A stretch of 64,000 nucleotides of DNA from Neoarius graeffei (Eukaryota; Chordata; Actinopteri; Siluriformes; Ariidae): contig NC_083570.1 in NCBI RefSeq assembly GCF_027579695.1, forward strand, positions 5,859,001-5,923,000, read 5' to 3'. Positions 33,885 to 44,970 of this stretch are shown here, piece after piece. The first letter of the stretch is position 1. The number at the start of each line of letters is the position of its first letter. Under the pieces are notes generated by a model. That model was not told where the DNA came from. It ran no database searches and saw only the letters and a program-made list of their open reading frames with translations. The position numbers were made by a program, and so were the translations under genes.

Positions 33885-36390
33885 TCAAAAGATTCAAAGA
33901 TTCTTTGTCAATTCACTATATATCCAGGACATATAGGAGAATCGAAATGCTGTTTCTCTCTCACCTTACTTGTAACGGAGAAGGTGCTAGAAGAGCAGCT
34001 TATGAGGTGTATATGACAGTTGTGCAAATGAGCAATAGCAGCAGATACAGCAGTAATACTAATGTTTGTGGTGTGATGTGCAAATGGATGAGTAATGCTC
34101 ATGTTTGTGGTGTGATCTGCAAATGGATGAGGTAGTTTTCTTTTGCAAATGAATGAGTTACAGACCAGGGGTAGGGGGTAGGTAGTGGACAGAGTTCAGC
34201 ATCCTGACAGCCTGGTGGATGAAGCTGTTTAGCAGTCTTGTGGAGCGGGCCTGGAGGCTCCAGTACCTTTTCCCTGAGGGCAGGAGGCTGAAGAGTGAGT
34301 GTGAAGAGTGGGAGGTGTCACCAGTGATGCTGATGGCTCTGTGGGTGAGACAGGAGTGATAGATGCCCATAAGGGAGGGCTGAGGGGTACCAATAATTTT
34401 GTTGGCCGTGTTCACTATGCGTTGCAGAGTCTTCTGGCAGGAGGCACTGCAGCCTCCGTACCACACAGTGATGCAGCCAGTGAGGACACTCTCGATGGTG
34501 CCCCTGGAGAATGAACACATGATGGGGGGTGGGACTCGTGTACTCCTCAGTTTGCGGAGGAAGTAGAGGCGAGTTTGAGTCTTCTTTGCCAGCGATGCGA
34601 TGTTGTTGGACCAGGAGAGGTCCTCAGCGATGTGCACCCCTAGGAATTTAGTGCTACTCACCCTCTCCACTGCAGCACCATCGATGGTTAGAGGGGAATG
34701 CTGTGAGTGGCCTCTCCTGACTTACTTACTTAACTTAATCCTCTTCATCCCTAATGGGACATAAGGCCACAACGTGCATTCTCCACCCTGCCCGGTCCTG
34801 TGCTGCTGCCTGCACTTGCCACCATGTCATGTTCATCTCGTTCAGCTCGGCCAGCACTGTCCTTCTCCAGGTGGTTTTGGGCCTGCCTCAGTTTCTTTTC
34901 CCTGGTGGTGTCCATCTCAGGGCTGTTTTAGCAACCCGTCCCTGGGGCATTCTGAGCACATGACCCAGCCATCTCAAATGTCTGGTCTTGATGTCTATGG
35001 AGATGTTGGAGGAGTTGGTCTTGATGTACAGTTCGTTATTAGAAATTTTTGTTTGGCCAAAAGATGTTGCACAGTTGATGCAGGTATCCATTGTGGAAGA
35101 CCTCCACTGCTCTGATGTCCTTCTTTATGATGCGCCAGCATTCTGCGACATACAGGAGGATGGACTTCACATTGCTGTTATATAGTCGGAGTTTGGTCTG
35201 TAGGCTGAGCTGTTTTAATTTCCATATGGTGCGGAATCTACTAAAGGCACCCCGGGCCTTCCCTAGGCAGGCTTTGATGTCCTTTTCTGCACCATTTTCC
35301 ACGGCAATGAGACAGCCGAGGTAGATTAAATCTTCCACAGGCTCAACTTCCTCATCATCTAGGGTAAAGCCAGGGGTTGGTGGGGTGTTGTTGATGTACA
35401 TGAGTTTGGTCTTCTTTTTACTGATGGTAAGGCTGACTGACTTGGCTTTGTTGTTCAGTCTGCTAGTTTTCTGCTGTATGGAGTCGAATTTTGAGAAGAG
35501 GAGAACAATGTCATCTGCAAAGTTGAGGTCTTCTAGTTGGGTGAACAGTGTCCACTGGATGCCTCTAGGTACGTCTTCTGTTGTTCTCCGCATGACCCAG
35601 TCGATGGAGACCAAGAACAGTATTGGTGATAGGATGCATCCTTGTCGCACGCCTGTCTTGACTGAGAACCATTCAGTCTGGGTGCCCTCAAGGATGACAC
35701 TGCATTCAAAGTCTTGGTAGAAGATAATGATGAGTCTAATGAGCTTGCCTGGGATTCCATAGGACCTCAGGATAGCCCACAGACTGTCTCTATGGATGCT
35801 GTTAAAGGCTTTCCTGAAGTCAATGAAGTTGATGTAGAGAGGGGTGTTCTATTCTATGCACTGCTCTATGATGTTGTTGATGTTGATGATGGTCTATGCA
35901 TCCTCTCTCCTTCCTGAAACCCACTTGCTCTTCCCTGAGTGTGGCATCTATTGCAGTTTCAATTTTCTTCAGGAGTACTTTGCAGAACACCTTGAGTCCC
36001 AAATGTCTGAGTTTTTGTATTAGCTGCTGGGGAATGATTGTGTTGAATGCCGAACTGTAATCCAAGAACAGCATTTGCACATAGGTGTTCTTTGAGTCCA
36101 GGTGAGTGAAGGCTGGGTGGAGAGCAGCGGAGATAGCATCCTCTATGGACTTGTTTGACCTATATGCAAACTGGAACGGGTCATGAGAGGGAGGGAGAAT
36201 GGACTTTATGTTCTGCATGACCAGTCGCTCAAAGCACTTCATGATGATGGAAGTCAGTGCTATGGGCCAATAGTCGTTATAGTTAGAAGGGAGGGGCTTC
36301 TTTGGCACTGGTATTATGGTTGTAGCTTTGAAACACGTGGGGACAACAGCTTGGTTCAGGGAGATGTTAAAGATGTCAGCGATCTGAGTT
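33885..36390 (-). mobile_element. L2/CR1-like LINE, split by a second LINE
   Basis: On the minus strand the 5' part (36390 to about 35995) reads [20 protein letters not shown], then MKCFERLV and [19 protein letters not shown], i.e. RT blocks up to the first catalytic Asp. The 3' part (34711-34158) reads VERVSSTKFLGVHIAEDLSW, LYFLRKLR and LTGCITVWYGGCSA, the RT thumb and C-terminus. The 3' end near 33885 has the short repeat GATTCAAAGATTC. The RT segment with the YADD motif is absent where the other LINE sits. Confidence 0.85.
34715..35990 (-). mobile_element. RTE-like LINE nested in the L2-like LINE
   Basis: On the minus strand in order: [19 protein letters not shown] (about 35970), MRQGCILSPILFLVSIDWVM (35650), LEDLNFADDIVLLFSKF with the catalytic FADD, LKQLSLQTKLRLYNSNVKSI, and RHLRWLGHVLRMPQGRVAKT followed by LRWTPPGKR (about 34990-34890). 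Ends with AAGTAAGTAAG at 34715. There are several frame breaks and a loss in the region of RT blocks 3-4. Insertion came with loss of the middle of the older element. Confidence 0.85.
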
Positions 36391-37105
36391 TAGAACTGAA
36401 AAGTTATTCATTCAGTTTATTTCTAATGTCCATTGGTAATAAAGCACTTCAAACATGAAGTTTGACTCTTAATACGTTCTTGAGACCATGATTTAAGTTA
36501 TGATTTACCACCACTGGTGTGTCCCTGGGTTTGTGGTGGTTGTGACCCCTAGGAGCGGGGCCTCACTGTGGTAGGTGTCCTTTATTGTTCTGCATGGAAT
36601 GTGGCGACCCTAGTTGTGAAATTGGGTAATCAGATTCACAAATATAATTTTAATTTCTCAGTATGATGTGAATTAAATTTCTGTTGGTTTCAAGAAAGGA
36701 GGATGATCGATGACTCAAAGTTGATTGTTTCATGGGGCTCACTTCTCTACTGTAAAAAGAAAATACTGCATAATAATAATAATAAACAACTTTATTTAAA
36801 GATAGAGCCAATAACACCGCTAATCTTACATTGGGCCATCTGATACTACATTGGACTGTCAGATTTTACAGCAGTCTGCTGTCAGCAATCAATTTGGAAT
36901 TGGCTTCTAAAAAAAACAGACTTTACAGTGTTTTTACTGCATTTCGGAAAAACAGTATATTGCTGTTAGAATGTGCCTGGATTTCTACAGCGTTTTTCTG
37001 TTTTTGAAGAAGTGAATCAAAATGTGTGTAAAGGCGCCCTCTGGTGATGTGTAGGGGAAATGTCCAGGTTAAAAAAGTGAATGTAGATTTTACATCTTAG
37101 AACTA
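36391..37105. other. no gene recognised
   Basis: AT-rich, with an (AAT)n stretch at 36774-36783. CAGTGTTTTTACTGCATTTC and nearby bases suggest a worn repeat. 37068-37105 matches the tail of the LINE at 9400 (GATTTTACATCTTAGAAC). Confidence 0.4.
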
Positions 37106-37898
37106 GGGTTGCCACATCTGAGTTGTAAAAAACCGGGACACATCGGTCGGCGGCCGCGCCTGCGCGCACGTACGAGCGCGGGGGTTGAGGGCTGCGGACA
37201 CGCACATCTACGATGCCTTATGCCCAGGGGTTAAATTGGGCCGGGGCTGTCCGGGGCTGAGCCCCGGCACATAAGCTCGGAGCGGATGGCATATGATCAC
37301 GCACACATCAAAAGCAACAAACCCTTTTCACGATTTTCAGTTCTGAATAATTAAATATCGTTTTATTAATCAATAAACCCATGACTTTTATGAGATAGAT
37401 CATAGTTTTCCTGATAACAAGACGACCTGTCAAAGCTATTTAGAACAGAACTTGCGATCAGAGATTCTGGTTTCTGGAACACTGCGTGGGTTGCCAATTC
37501 CGCTTTTTATAAGCGACTTTGGGGTTTCTCTTTTTGTGAGCTCGCTTTAAAAAAAAAAATCAGAAGTCGTGGTTTGCGGGTTTTTGGGCTTGTGTTTCAG
37601 CGTTGTGACTTGTTTATAATTTTCTCCGTACACCGTCTCCCCTTTTACCTGCATACGATCCTATTGTTTAGCAAAACACATACTGTCTAAAAATAAAAAC
37701 ACAACATATTTAGATCAGTATTATTTTTCCCCTCTTCAGTATTATTTGATATTTTGTTTTTAATAATAAAAAATATGATAATGATTATGTTCACTGTATT
37801 GTTAATATTATTAGTGTTTTATTATTTATTGTTAATATTTAATTTAATGTTAATTTATTATTATTTATTGTTAATATTATTAGTGTATTATTAGTGTA

Positions 37899-38161
37899 AT
37901 TATTATTGTTATTATTATGTATTCAATTATTTATTTGGCATGTGGTGCTTTTTGTATTGTCTAGAACATACATAAGATGAGCATATTATAGCAGCAAAAT
38001 AGAAGCACAATCATTTGAATGCAGCAAAACTTTTGCTGCATTCAAATGATTGTGCTTCTATTTTGCTGCTATAATATGCTCATCTTATGTATGTTCTAGA
38101 CAATACAAAAAGCACCACATGCCAAATAAATAATTGAATACATAATAATAACAATAATAAT
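37899..38161. repeat. perfect 263-bp palindrome
   Basis: Arms 37899-38029 and 38031-38161 (131 nt each) are exact reverse complements around a single C at 38030. I compared them base by base and found no mismatch. Bases at 37898 and 38162 no longer pair. Such a sequence would fold into a hairpin and is normally unstable. Confidence 0.92.
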
Positions 38162-38651
38162 AAATGCTTCCAATGTTATAGTGTTGTTTGTATTTGGTTG
38201 CATTCACTGCATGAATATATTTGATTGACAATTTGACTGACAGTGTTTTGGCATATTTAACATTTATCCTCCAAAATAAATCAACTGTTTTGGTTTAAGA
38301 TTGTGCAAGCCTTCAAATTTTCTCACTGAACATTTCTCCTTCACATTTTTCACCTGTAGGCATGTGACAAGATTTAACATGATATTGCTCAACCTACCTC
38401 TGTAAAGTCAGCTAACAACTTATTAAAATGCACCAGAATTCAGCAAATAACATGTATGATAATAAAAAACTTCTGGGGGAGGACCCCCAGACCCCCCACT
38501 AATCATTTCCTTCAAACCAATGTACAACAACCTGTACAATCTGTTACATTGGCCAACCAATCTACATTCAAACTGCCATAATGTGTAGGGGGGCACTACA
38601 AGACACACATAGGCCTACAACACAGATAAGGTGTATATCTCTGTGCAATAT

Positions 38652-38887
38652 GATATGGTTATCAAATTAGAGGGTTATTTTCCAAAAAGTATACTGGGGC
38701 AGGGCGGCGGGGGCAGGGGCGGGTACGAGGCAGAGCCCCCCCACATAACCAATCCCAATTTAACCCCTGGATATGGTTATCAAATTAGAGGGTTATTTTC
38801 CAAAAAGTATATTGGGGCAGGGCGGTGGGGGCAGGGGCGGGTACGAGGCAGAGCCCCCCCACATAACCAATCCCAATTTAACCCCTG
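38652..38887 (+). repeat. tandem duplication of the right end of the nested element
   Basis: Two 118-bp units (38652-38769 and 38770-38887) differ at about two bases. Both end with the terminal repeat CCCAATTTAACCCCTG, so the element has two candidate right ends. Confidence 0.93.
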
Positions 38888-39385
38888 CTTATGCCTTATG
38901 TGAATGTTCACGTTTAAAAATAAAACAGTTCAACTGGTGCAGTTAGGCGTTTAGTTAAAATTCATTTTGTCTTCTTAACCCTTAAATGGGCACTACCACA
39001 AATATTATTACAAAAAATAATTTCATATAGGAATGATCTTATTTGGACGCCAATATTTTTTTAAACAAATATTTAATAGTAGGCTAACAGCCCCCTGAAG
39101 AGCATGCATCTTACTTTGAAGCTTTAGGCCAAGTTTTAATTACATACAAAAATAAAAGAAAATACATTTGACTCCATAAGCAAGTTTTGACATTTGTCTC
39201 TTCATAACAATAGTAGGGGTTAACAGAGTAAACAGTTATTTTTATAGGGATAATCTTTTTTGCCCCCCTTCCTTCTTTATCAGTGCAGGTTTTGAACAAG
39301 GTTTTTTTTTTTTGAACAATGCTTTTTTTTTAGGGCAGCGATCCGCCTACACCCTTTACAATATTTATTTTTTCCACAAATAGGC

Positions 39386-41567
39386 CTACACAGCGTCTTG
39401 GCCTGGTGGTGCAGCTGGGTCTGGTTGTGCGTCATCATGGCTCTGTCGCTGGCTGGCAGGTCTGACCTCGCCACTGTTCCCTGCGCGCTCTCCGTCTCTT
39501 GCTTCGCGCTGCGCCTCTGTTCCATGCCTAAATATGGAAATTAATTACTTTAGCTATAGCCTGCACATTTTAAACATTGTAAATGCTATCGCCTATTTAA
39601 TCTCACATTTTCTCCTAATTAAATAATTCTCACCTCTTTCTCCACGTGTACTTGTCATCTCTTTTGGCTGCCTGGAGTAGTTTTTTCTGTCCTTCAATGA
39701 AGGATTTGAACTCCAAGCAGGAGAGCTTGAAGTTCAGTCTGACTTGGAGTTCAGCTTTGACTAACTGAACAGACATCCTGTTTCTTTTGTCGCACCACAC
39801 ATCCTCCATATGACTGAAGACGCGTTCAGTGTAGGCATTGCTGACGGGAACAGACAACACAAATGACACCACTTTCAACAATTCTGTGGCCATTTTCTCC
39901 CTTTTGAAGAAAAATGCCCATTTCTTGTCAGGGGTCAGCTCTTCTGGGATGCTGCTAAACACGTTGTTAAGGACAGTGTAGTCTTGGTAGAGCTTGTCGA
40001 TATCCACGTCTGTCAATCCCATCTTTTCAACGAGTTCCTCGAGCGCAGGCCATTTGATTGGAGCGCTCAATCACAAGCAGGCGGAAGAGAGCAGGAGCGG
40101 GTCGTTGAAATCAAAGTGGGACTCGAGATACTGAATGCCCTTTTGAAAAAATCTGTCGGCCAATCCGGTGAACTGCGCTTGCTTACATGGGTCAAGTTGT
40201 CTCACTGCTTGTCTCGTCTTGCTGCCATAGAATTTGTCAGTGCGACGGGAAACCAGTTGGTCGCGCAGCCGGGTCATGACAATTTGGATGTCCAGCACAC
40301 TGACGCTTTCCCCTTCCAACACCCGGATCGCGCTGTCAAACTCCTGCATGACATTGTGCATGAGGATAAAGACGCACTCCGACACGGTCACGTCGTCTTC
40401 ATCACCGCTGCACATTGCATCCCAGATAACACCAGGGCAATCGCTCTTCTCAAGGGACATGAAGTATGACTTCAGGGCAGGCCAGCATTCTAGGATTCGT
40501 TGGATTGCAGGGAGAAGGGACAGCCAACGGGTTGGCACGTGTCTCAGGATCTGCTTGTACTGCACGGCCGTGAACTGACAGAATTCCTTGAGAGTTTCCA
40601 CCTTTTTGGCAGAGCAGGAGAACTCGCTATAGATTTTCAGCACTATGCACTCAACATCATGCCCAGCTGCGCTCAGGATTCTGTTTGCATTTTTAAGGGT
40701 ATTGTGGATTAGGTGGCACTTACAGTTGGCCTTGACGATGTATGGGTTGATTTCTTTTAATTTCTGATAAACAGAATTGTGCTTGCCATAGTTGACGGAG
40801 GCATTATCAGCGCCATATGAACTTATTTTGGAGACACCCAGCCCACAGGATTCGGTTATGGACACCATTTGATCATAGATGGCTCTGCTCGTTTCATTCG
40901 CGTCTTCGTAAAAATCCAATAGGCCGTATTTCACACCCTCCTCTTCGTGAAAATATTGGACGGTGTATGGATACACCTTGGTGCTTCCCAAATTAGATGC
41001 GTCGGAAGAAACGGAGAAAAATGGTGTTTTTTTCAGCTCTGCCACTAACCGCTCCTGGCTGTAAGGGGCCAGTACATTTTCAACTAGGGCCTCACTTTTG
41101 GTTCTTCCACATGACACTTTTGGGGCCAGACTGGAGTCCTTGAAGATTAGAGCATTTAACTTGACACCGCAATCAGTGGGCAGGTAACTGTGGCCATGAC
41201 GAACCCCGTGGTAGACACTGCACAGCTCTTCTGCTGCCACTTTATCCTCCTCAGGAGAGCCCTTTTTCAACATAAAAACGTCGATGGCCCGAGAATTTCG
41301 TTTGCTTTGTACGGCTGCCACATGTTTTTTAGATTTGGCGTGATTCTCAAGGGCCAGTCTTCCTTCATGCTTTATCACTATCTTCGCAGGGCACACAATG
41401 CAGGCGGCAGAAAAAGGGTCGCCCTGTGTGGGCCTTACCCATTCGCTGAATGTGTCAAAATTTGCCCATCCCTCGTTGAATGTCACATGTCTTTTTTTCT
41501 TTTTGACAGGTACCGGATCTTCTACTTCATTCTGTCCGACTCCCTCATCGTCTGTCTCTCCTCCCAT
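39386..41567 (-). CDS. hAT-family transposase, two exons, one in-frame TGA
   Basis: Cut-and-paste transposase. Minus-strand exon 1 is 39634-41567 and exon 2 is 39386-39527; they join across a 106-bp GT-AG intron in phase. The frame has 692 codons with the final stop. Residues 51-82 form a BED-like finger (C56, C59, H76, H82). SVSSDASNLGS, SYGADNASVNYG and VPTRWLS are core hAT blocks, and LLKVVSFVLSVPVSNAYTER with VFSHMEDVWCDKRNRMS is the C-terminal dimerisation block. The only break is TGA at 40071-40073, after SSAC and L. A CGA-to-TGA (CpG) change would explain it. The frame on both sides is the same and otherwise open, so this copy died recently, unless the stop is read through. Exon 2 codes a low-complexity, Arg/Gln/Pro-rich tail. 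Confidence 0.85.
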
Positions 41568-42254
41568 TCCGTTTCCAAATCAAAATAATACAAATATAAT
41601 CAATATAATTTCTCTCAGTCTGCTTCGTTGTTGTTTTAGCCTTTTCTCTGGAGAACTGAACTTTAAAAGTTAGACTACCGTATCATACCAAATAGCCCTA
41701 ATCCTTTGTTTTAATCACAAGAGAGAGGTGCTATGTTATTGGGACAACTGATTTATTCATTTCTCACGCCAGTGTTCAGGCATTCTTTTTTGATATATTT
41801 AATGATTTATTTAATGATTCATTTATTGATGAAATTGGCCCAGGCTTTAGAACCAGCCTTTATCAGAATCAGAACATAGGAAGTAGACAGCCAGTCTACT
41901 CGCGCACCGACCAAGGGAACTCTCACCTATTGTTTGGTATTACGGTATTCCAGTATCTTTGATTTCGCGCGGCCGCCGTTGTATTGACCACGATCACCTA
42001 GCAACGGCGACTGGCTGCGTGCGCAAACATTCGGTGAGGCCACACAAGTAGCTGCCTACAATATGCCCACTTACGTGAAAACTATTAATATGTTAAGTGG
42101 CTGCGAGAAACATTAATGATTTGTGTTTATTTCAATGGGGGATAATGTGAGGAAGTAAAAAACCGGGACAAAACGTGTCCCGGGAAGGTTATTCCATTTT
42201 CCTGGACATTTTCCATTTTCCACAAAAAAACCGGAAAAACCTGGACGTGTGGCA

Positions 42255-42920
42255 ACACTAGCGCCCCTTCCGGAAGTGACGAGTGACGAGTCCAAAAGCG
42301 GGAAAAACAACAGCCTCGGTCGGCATGACAACGAATCATGACAACGGCATGAATCTTTTCTTTTTGTGGCATTGTTTGCACTGTTAAAATTTAGCTCACT
42401 TACTGTATCACCAAATACATCTGTACAGCTGTTGCATAGCTGTGAATTGTGTACATAAACAAGTCATTGTATTTGTTTGTGTGTGTGTGTGTGTGTCCAA
42501 CATCTGAAGAATGCCAATAAAAACAAAACAATTGAACTTTTTGAGTGTTTATTAAGACACAAGTTAAATTGTAAGCAAAAAAAAAAAAATTTGTAAGCAA
42601 AAAATGGACTTTAGAAAAATATTATTGTGCAAAATAAGTTGTCTTACAAAACAGTGGTCTGCACCGGACAGTTTGTAGCCATACAGTCTGTTAGAGCAAG
42701 CCTAACACGGAACGTAGCTCTTCTTCATGACGACAACCGGAAGTGTACCAACACGATGGGGCGTGTAGCGCCACGTGTGGCTCGGGTGCGCAATGCACCT
42801 TGCACAATAGCCCGATTTCACTTGGGCATGTAGGATTGGATTTCTCTGGCACCCCTGCTGGGACCCTTTGCTCGATTACCGACAGTAGCTCGATTTGGAT
42901 GTGCATGTAAACGCACTGAA
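42255..42920. other. intergenic repeat edge next to the right arm
   Basis: Contains a (GT)n run at about 42477-42497 and, at 42700-42915, GC-rich sequence ending GATGTGCATGTAAACGCACTG. The latter looks like the end of a DNA repeat. No gene is visible. Confidence 0.35.
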
Positions 42921-42957
42921 TGAATGGACTACTGAGCAACACACAGCGATCAGGATG

Positions 42958-42988
<31 letters not shown>

Positions 42989-43155
42989 GGAGCTGATGTC
43001 ACCTGGTCACATGACCTGGGTTTTCCCCAAAAGTTTAGGGGAAAACCCAGGTCACATGATTCAGACAATTTCATTAGTTCAATTAGTTTAAAAGAAGACA
43101 GTTTAATTAGTTTAAATGAAAACAGTTTAATTAGTTATGTTTCAAAATCTGCAGC

Positions 43156-43163
43156 TATATAAG
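43156..43163 (+). promoter_or_regulatory. TATA box of right BTG-like gene
   Basis: TATATAAG, 271 nt upstream of the ATG. Transcription would start near 43187. Then a non-coding exon ends at a GTAAGT donor (43295) and resumes after TTTTACAG (43407), 19 nt before the start codon. Confidence 0.65.
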
Positions 43164-43426
43164 AGCCACACATCCACACAGAGCTTCAGAGCGACACAAA
43201 CCTTCACAGCGAGTAACAGCGAGTTTCCAGCGATCATCAGCAACTTATCAGCAATTCATCAGCGGCTATCAGCGGTTTAATCTTCTCCTTCCGAGTAAGT
43301 CACCTTGTACTAACTGAGTGATTTGTATTTTTTTTTTAAGTTTTAATAATCTACTAACACGACACACACTAATCGCATGACTGTCTGTATCGTATGATAT
43401 TTTACAGTTTACGAAAATATTTCAGC

Positions 43427-44147
43427 ATGAAAGTCGAGGTGACCACAGCGGTGACCTTCATCACCGGATTACTGAGAGGAAGAGGACCTCTGTCCGAAAA
43501 ACACCTCCAACACTTCAGCCGTTCTCTGGAAGAGGCGTTAGGAGGTGAGATTAAACACCACATTACACACCTGTGACTTCTGACAAAAGGATCCACATCA
43601 TATTTAGTCTTTATTCGATCTGCTTATTTTTCATTTTCACTGAAATACCTTTACAATTATACCGACTCCTTGCTGTGGTCTGAGAAAAAGGGAAAGCTTA
43701 TTAGTGTGGCATTCAGTTAAAGTCAGTGATGTATAAAGACCTAGATTTAATGGCGGACAGATTTTTATCTCGGGAGCATTAACACTGCCCAGAAATGCTG
43801 CCTTTCTCGAGAGCCTCATCCCAAGTGAATGATAGTCATGATATTCTAATAACAAATCTATTCTTAAAACAATCTGCGAGTTGAACAGAGTTTTTAAAAG
43901 TCTGTTTTCTTTGATTCCAGAGCATTATGAGCACCACTGGTTCCCTGACGCACCGTTCAGAGGTTCGGGATATCGATGCCTCAGAATCAATCGCAGGATG
44001 GAGCTGCTAGTAGGGAAGGCTGCTTACACCAGTGGTCTCAGCATGGAGCAGGTTCGCGCCCTCTTACCGTGTGAGCTGACAGTGTGGGTCGACCCCTACG
44101 AAGTGTCCTACCGGATCGGGGAGAACGGGTCCATAGGTGTGCTGTAG
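43427..44147 (+). CDS. BTG/Tob-family (APRO) protein, right copy, two coding exons
   Basis: Coding exons are 43427-43544 and 43921-44147, joined GGAG|GTGAGA ... TTCCAG|AGCAT, giving 114 residues. The role is as for the left copy: an adaptor for the CCR4-NOT deadenylase that slows cell growth. Box A is HHWFPDAPFRGSGYRC (residues 44-59) and box B is WVDPYEVSYRIGENG (95-109). The WVDPYEV is the family consensus, whereas the left copy has Leu; the left copy in turn keeps the consensus Pro after RRME where this copy has Leu. The protein ends at SIGVL, right after the domain. The start follows the usual family pattern of EI/EV-hydrophobic residues; the frame has no better upstream ATG after the splice site. 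An ATTAAA/AATAAA cluster lies near 44475-44510. Confidence 0.9.
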
Positions 44148-44847
44148 GAGTCCACACCACTGCCGCTGGAGACTCATCTCAACTCTGTGATGACCGTCTC
44201 CAGCTAATCTCTCAGCACATCTGGCCCACATCTGTTTGACATTTTAAACGATGATTTTAATGACTGGTCTCGCTGCACGTATATATCCAGTTTATTGGAT
44301 ATATTTTGGTTAAATTCCTTATTTTAACGCCTGTAAATTAATTTTTATTTCATTTGTAAATATTTTGATTTATTATTTTATTACTTGTAAATATTTTGAT
44401 AATTTTATTTGTAAATATTAAGATTTTTATTATTCTTAAATATTTAGATATTGTTTTTAGTAAATATTTTTATTAAAGATGATTAAATAAATATATTTTG
44501 ATTAAAGATGATGCTTCAGTTTTTTTCAGTGTTTGTTTTACATTTGCATGATGTGTAATACAGTTTATAAATACAGTAAGTGCACATTTTCGGTGTAACT
44601 GTAGCCCATTTGTTGTTGTATAATTTCTGACCCCTCTCTACCACATCCATCAGTGGAAAGGGTCCATCAGAGGGCCACACTGATCCACTCCTACCAGTGA
44701 CAGATCCACTGCCTTATCAGTGTTGCTGCTATGAGAATGGTCACCCAGCCAAACAAGTTAACAAGCAGATTTAAAAGGGCAACATTTAATTCGAGGCAAA
44801 AAGGGCAGGGGCTCAAGCACCCCTAAAGCCCTATGTGTGCACGTGCC

Positions 44848-44970
44848 TGGTTGTGTATTAATTTTATCAATCAGATCCTTTTGTTCTTGTTTCCTTATCC
44901 GTGAAAGTGTTTGACCCATGACAACTGCTATTTGTTTGATCTTAAACCATTCCCACACGTTAGGATCTAT
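44848..44970 (-). mobile_element. L1/Tx1 LINE ORF2 linker fragment (right arm)
   Basis: Minus-strand counterpart of the scrap at 1090-1206: WEWFKIKQIAVVMG, LSRIRKQEQKDLIDKIN. Confidence 0.7.

Larger units (their letters stand above)
37225..38887. mobile_element. non-autonomous hAT-type element nested in the hAT transposon
   Basis: Ends CAGGGGTTAAATTGGG and CCCAATTTAACCCCTG are exact complements, flanked by the 8-bp duplication CTTATGCC at 37217-37224 and 38888-38895. The 1663-bp interior has no transposase. It holds a 263-bp perfect palindrome and a doubled right end. It is younger than the host element. Confidence 0.92.
37106..42254 (-). mobile_element. hAT transposon, near-complete, with a nested element
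   Basis: Outer ends TAGGGTTGCCACA and TGTGGCAACACTA are inverted. The transposase gene (39386-41567, minus strand) lies between them. Flanking 8-mers (CTTAGAAC and GCGCCCCT) do not match, so the target duplication is lost or one end was exchanged. Near the right end CCGGGACA...TGTCCCGG forms a subterminal palindrome. Another hAT-type element (37225-38887) sits in its 3' part. Confidence 0.75.

Noticed and set aside
39984-40578. Long plus-strand frames opposite the hAT transposase
   Set aside because: They lie antisense to a well-supported transposase and carry no recognisable domain.
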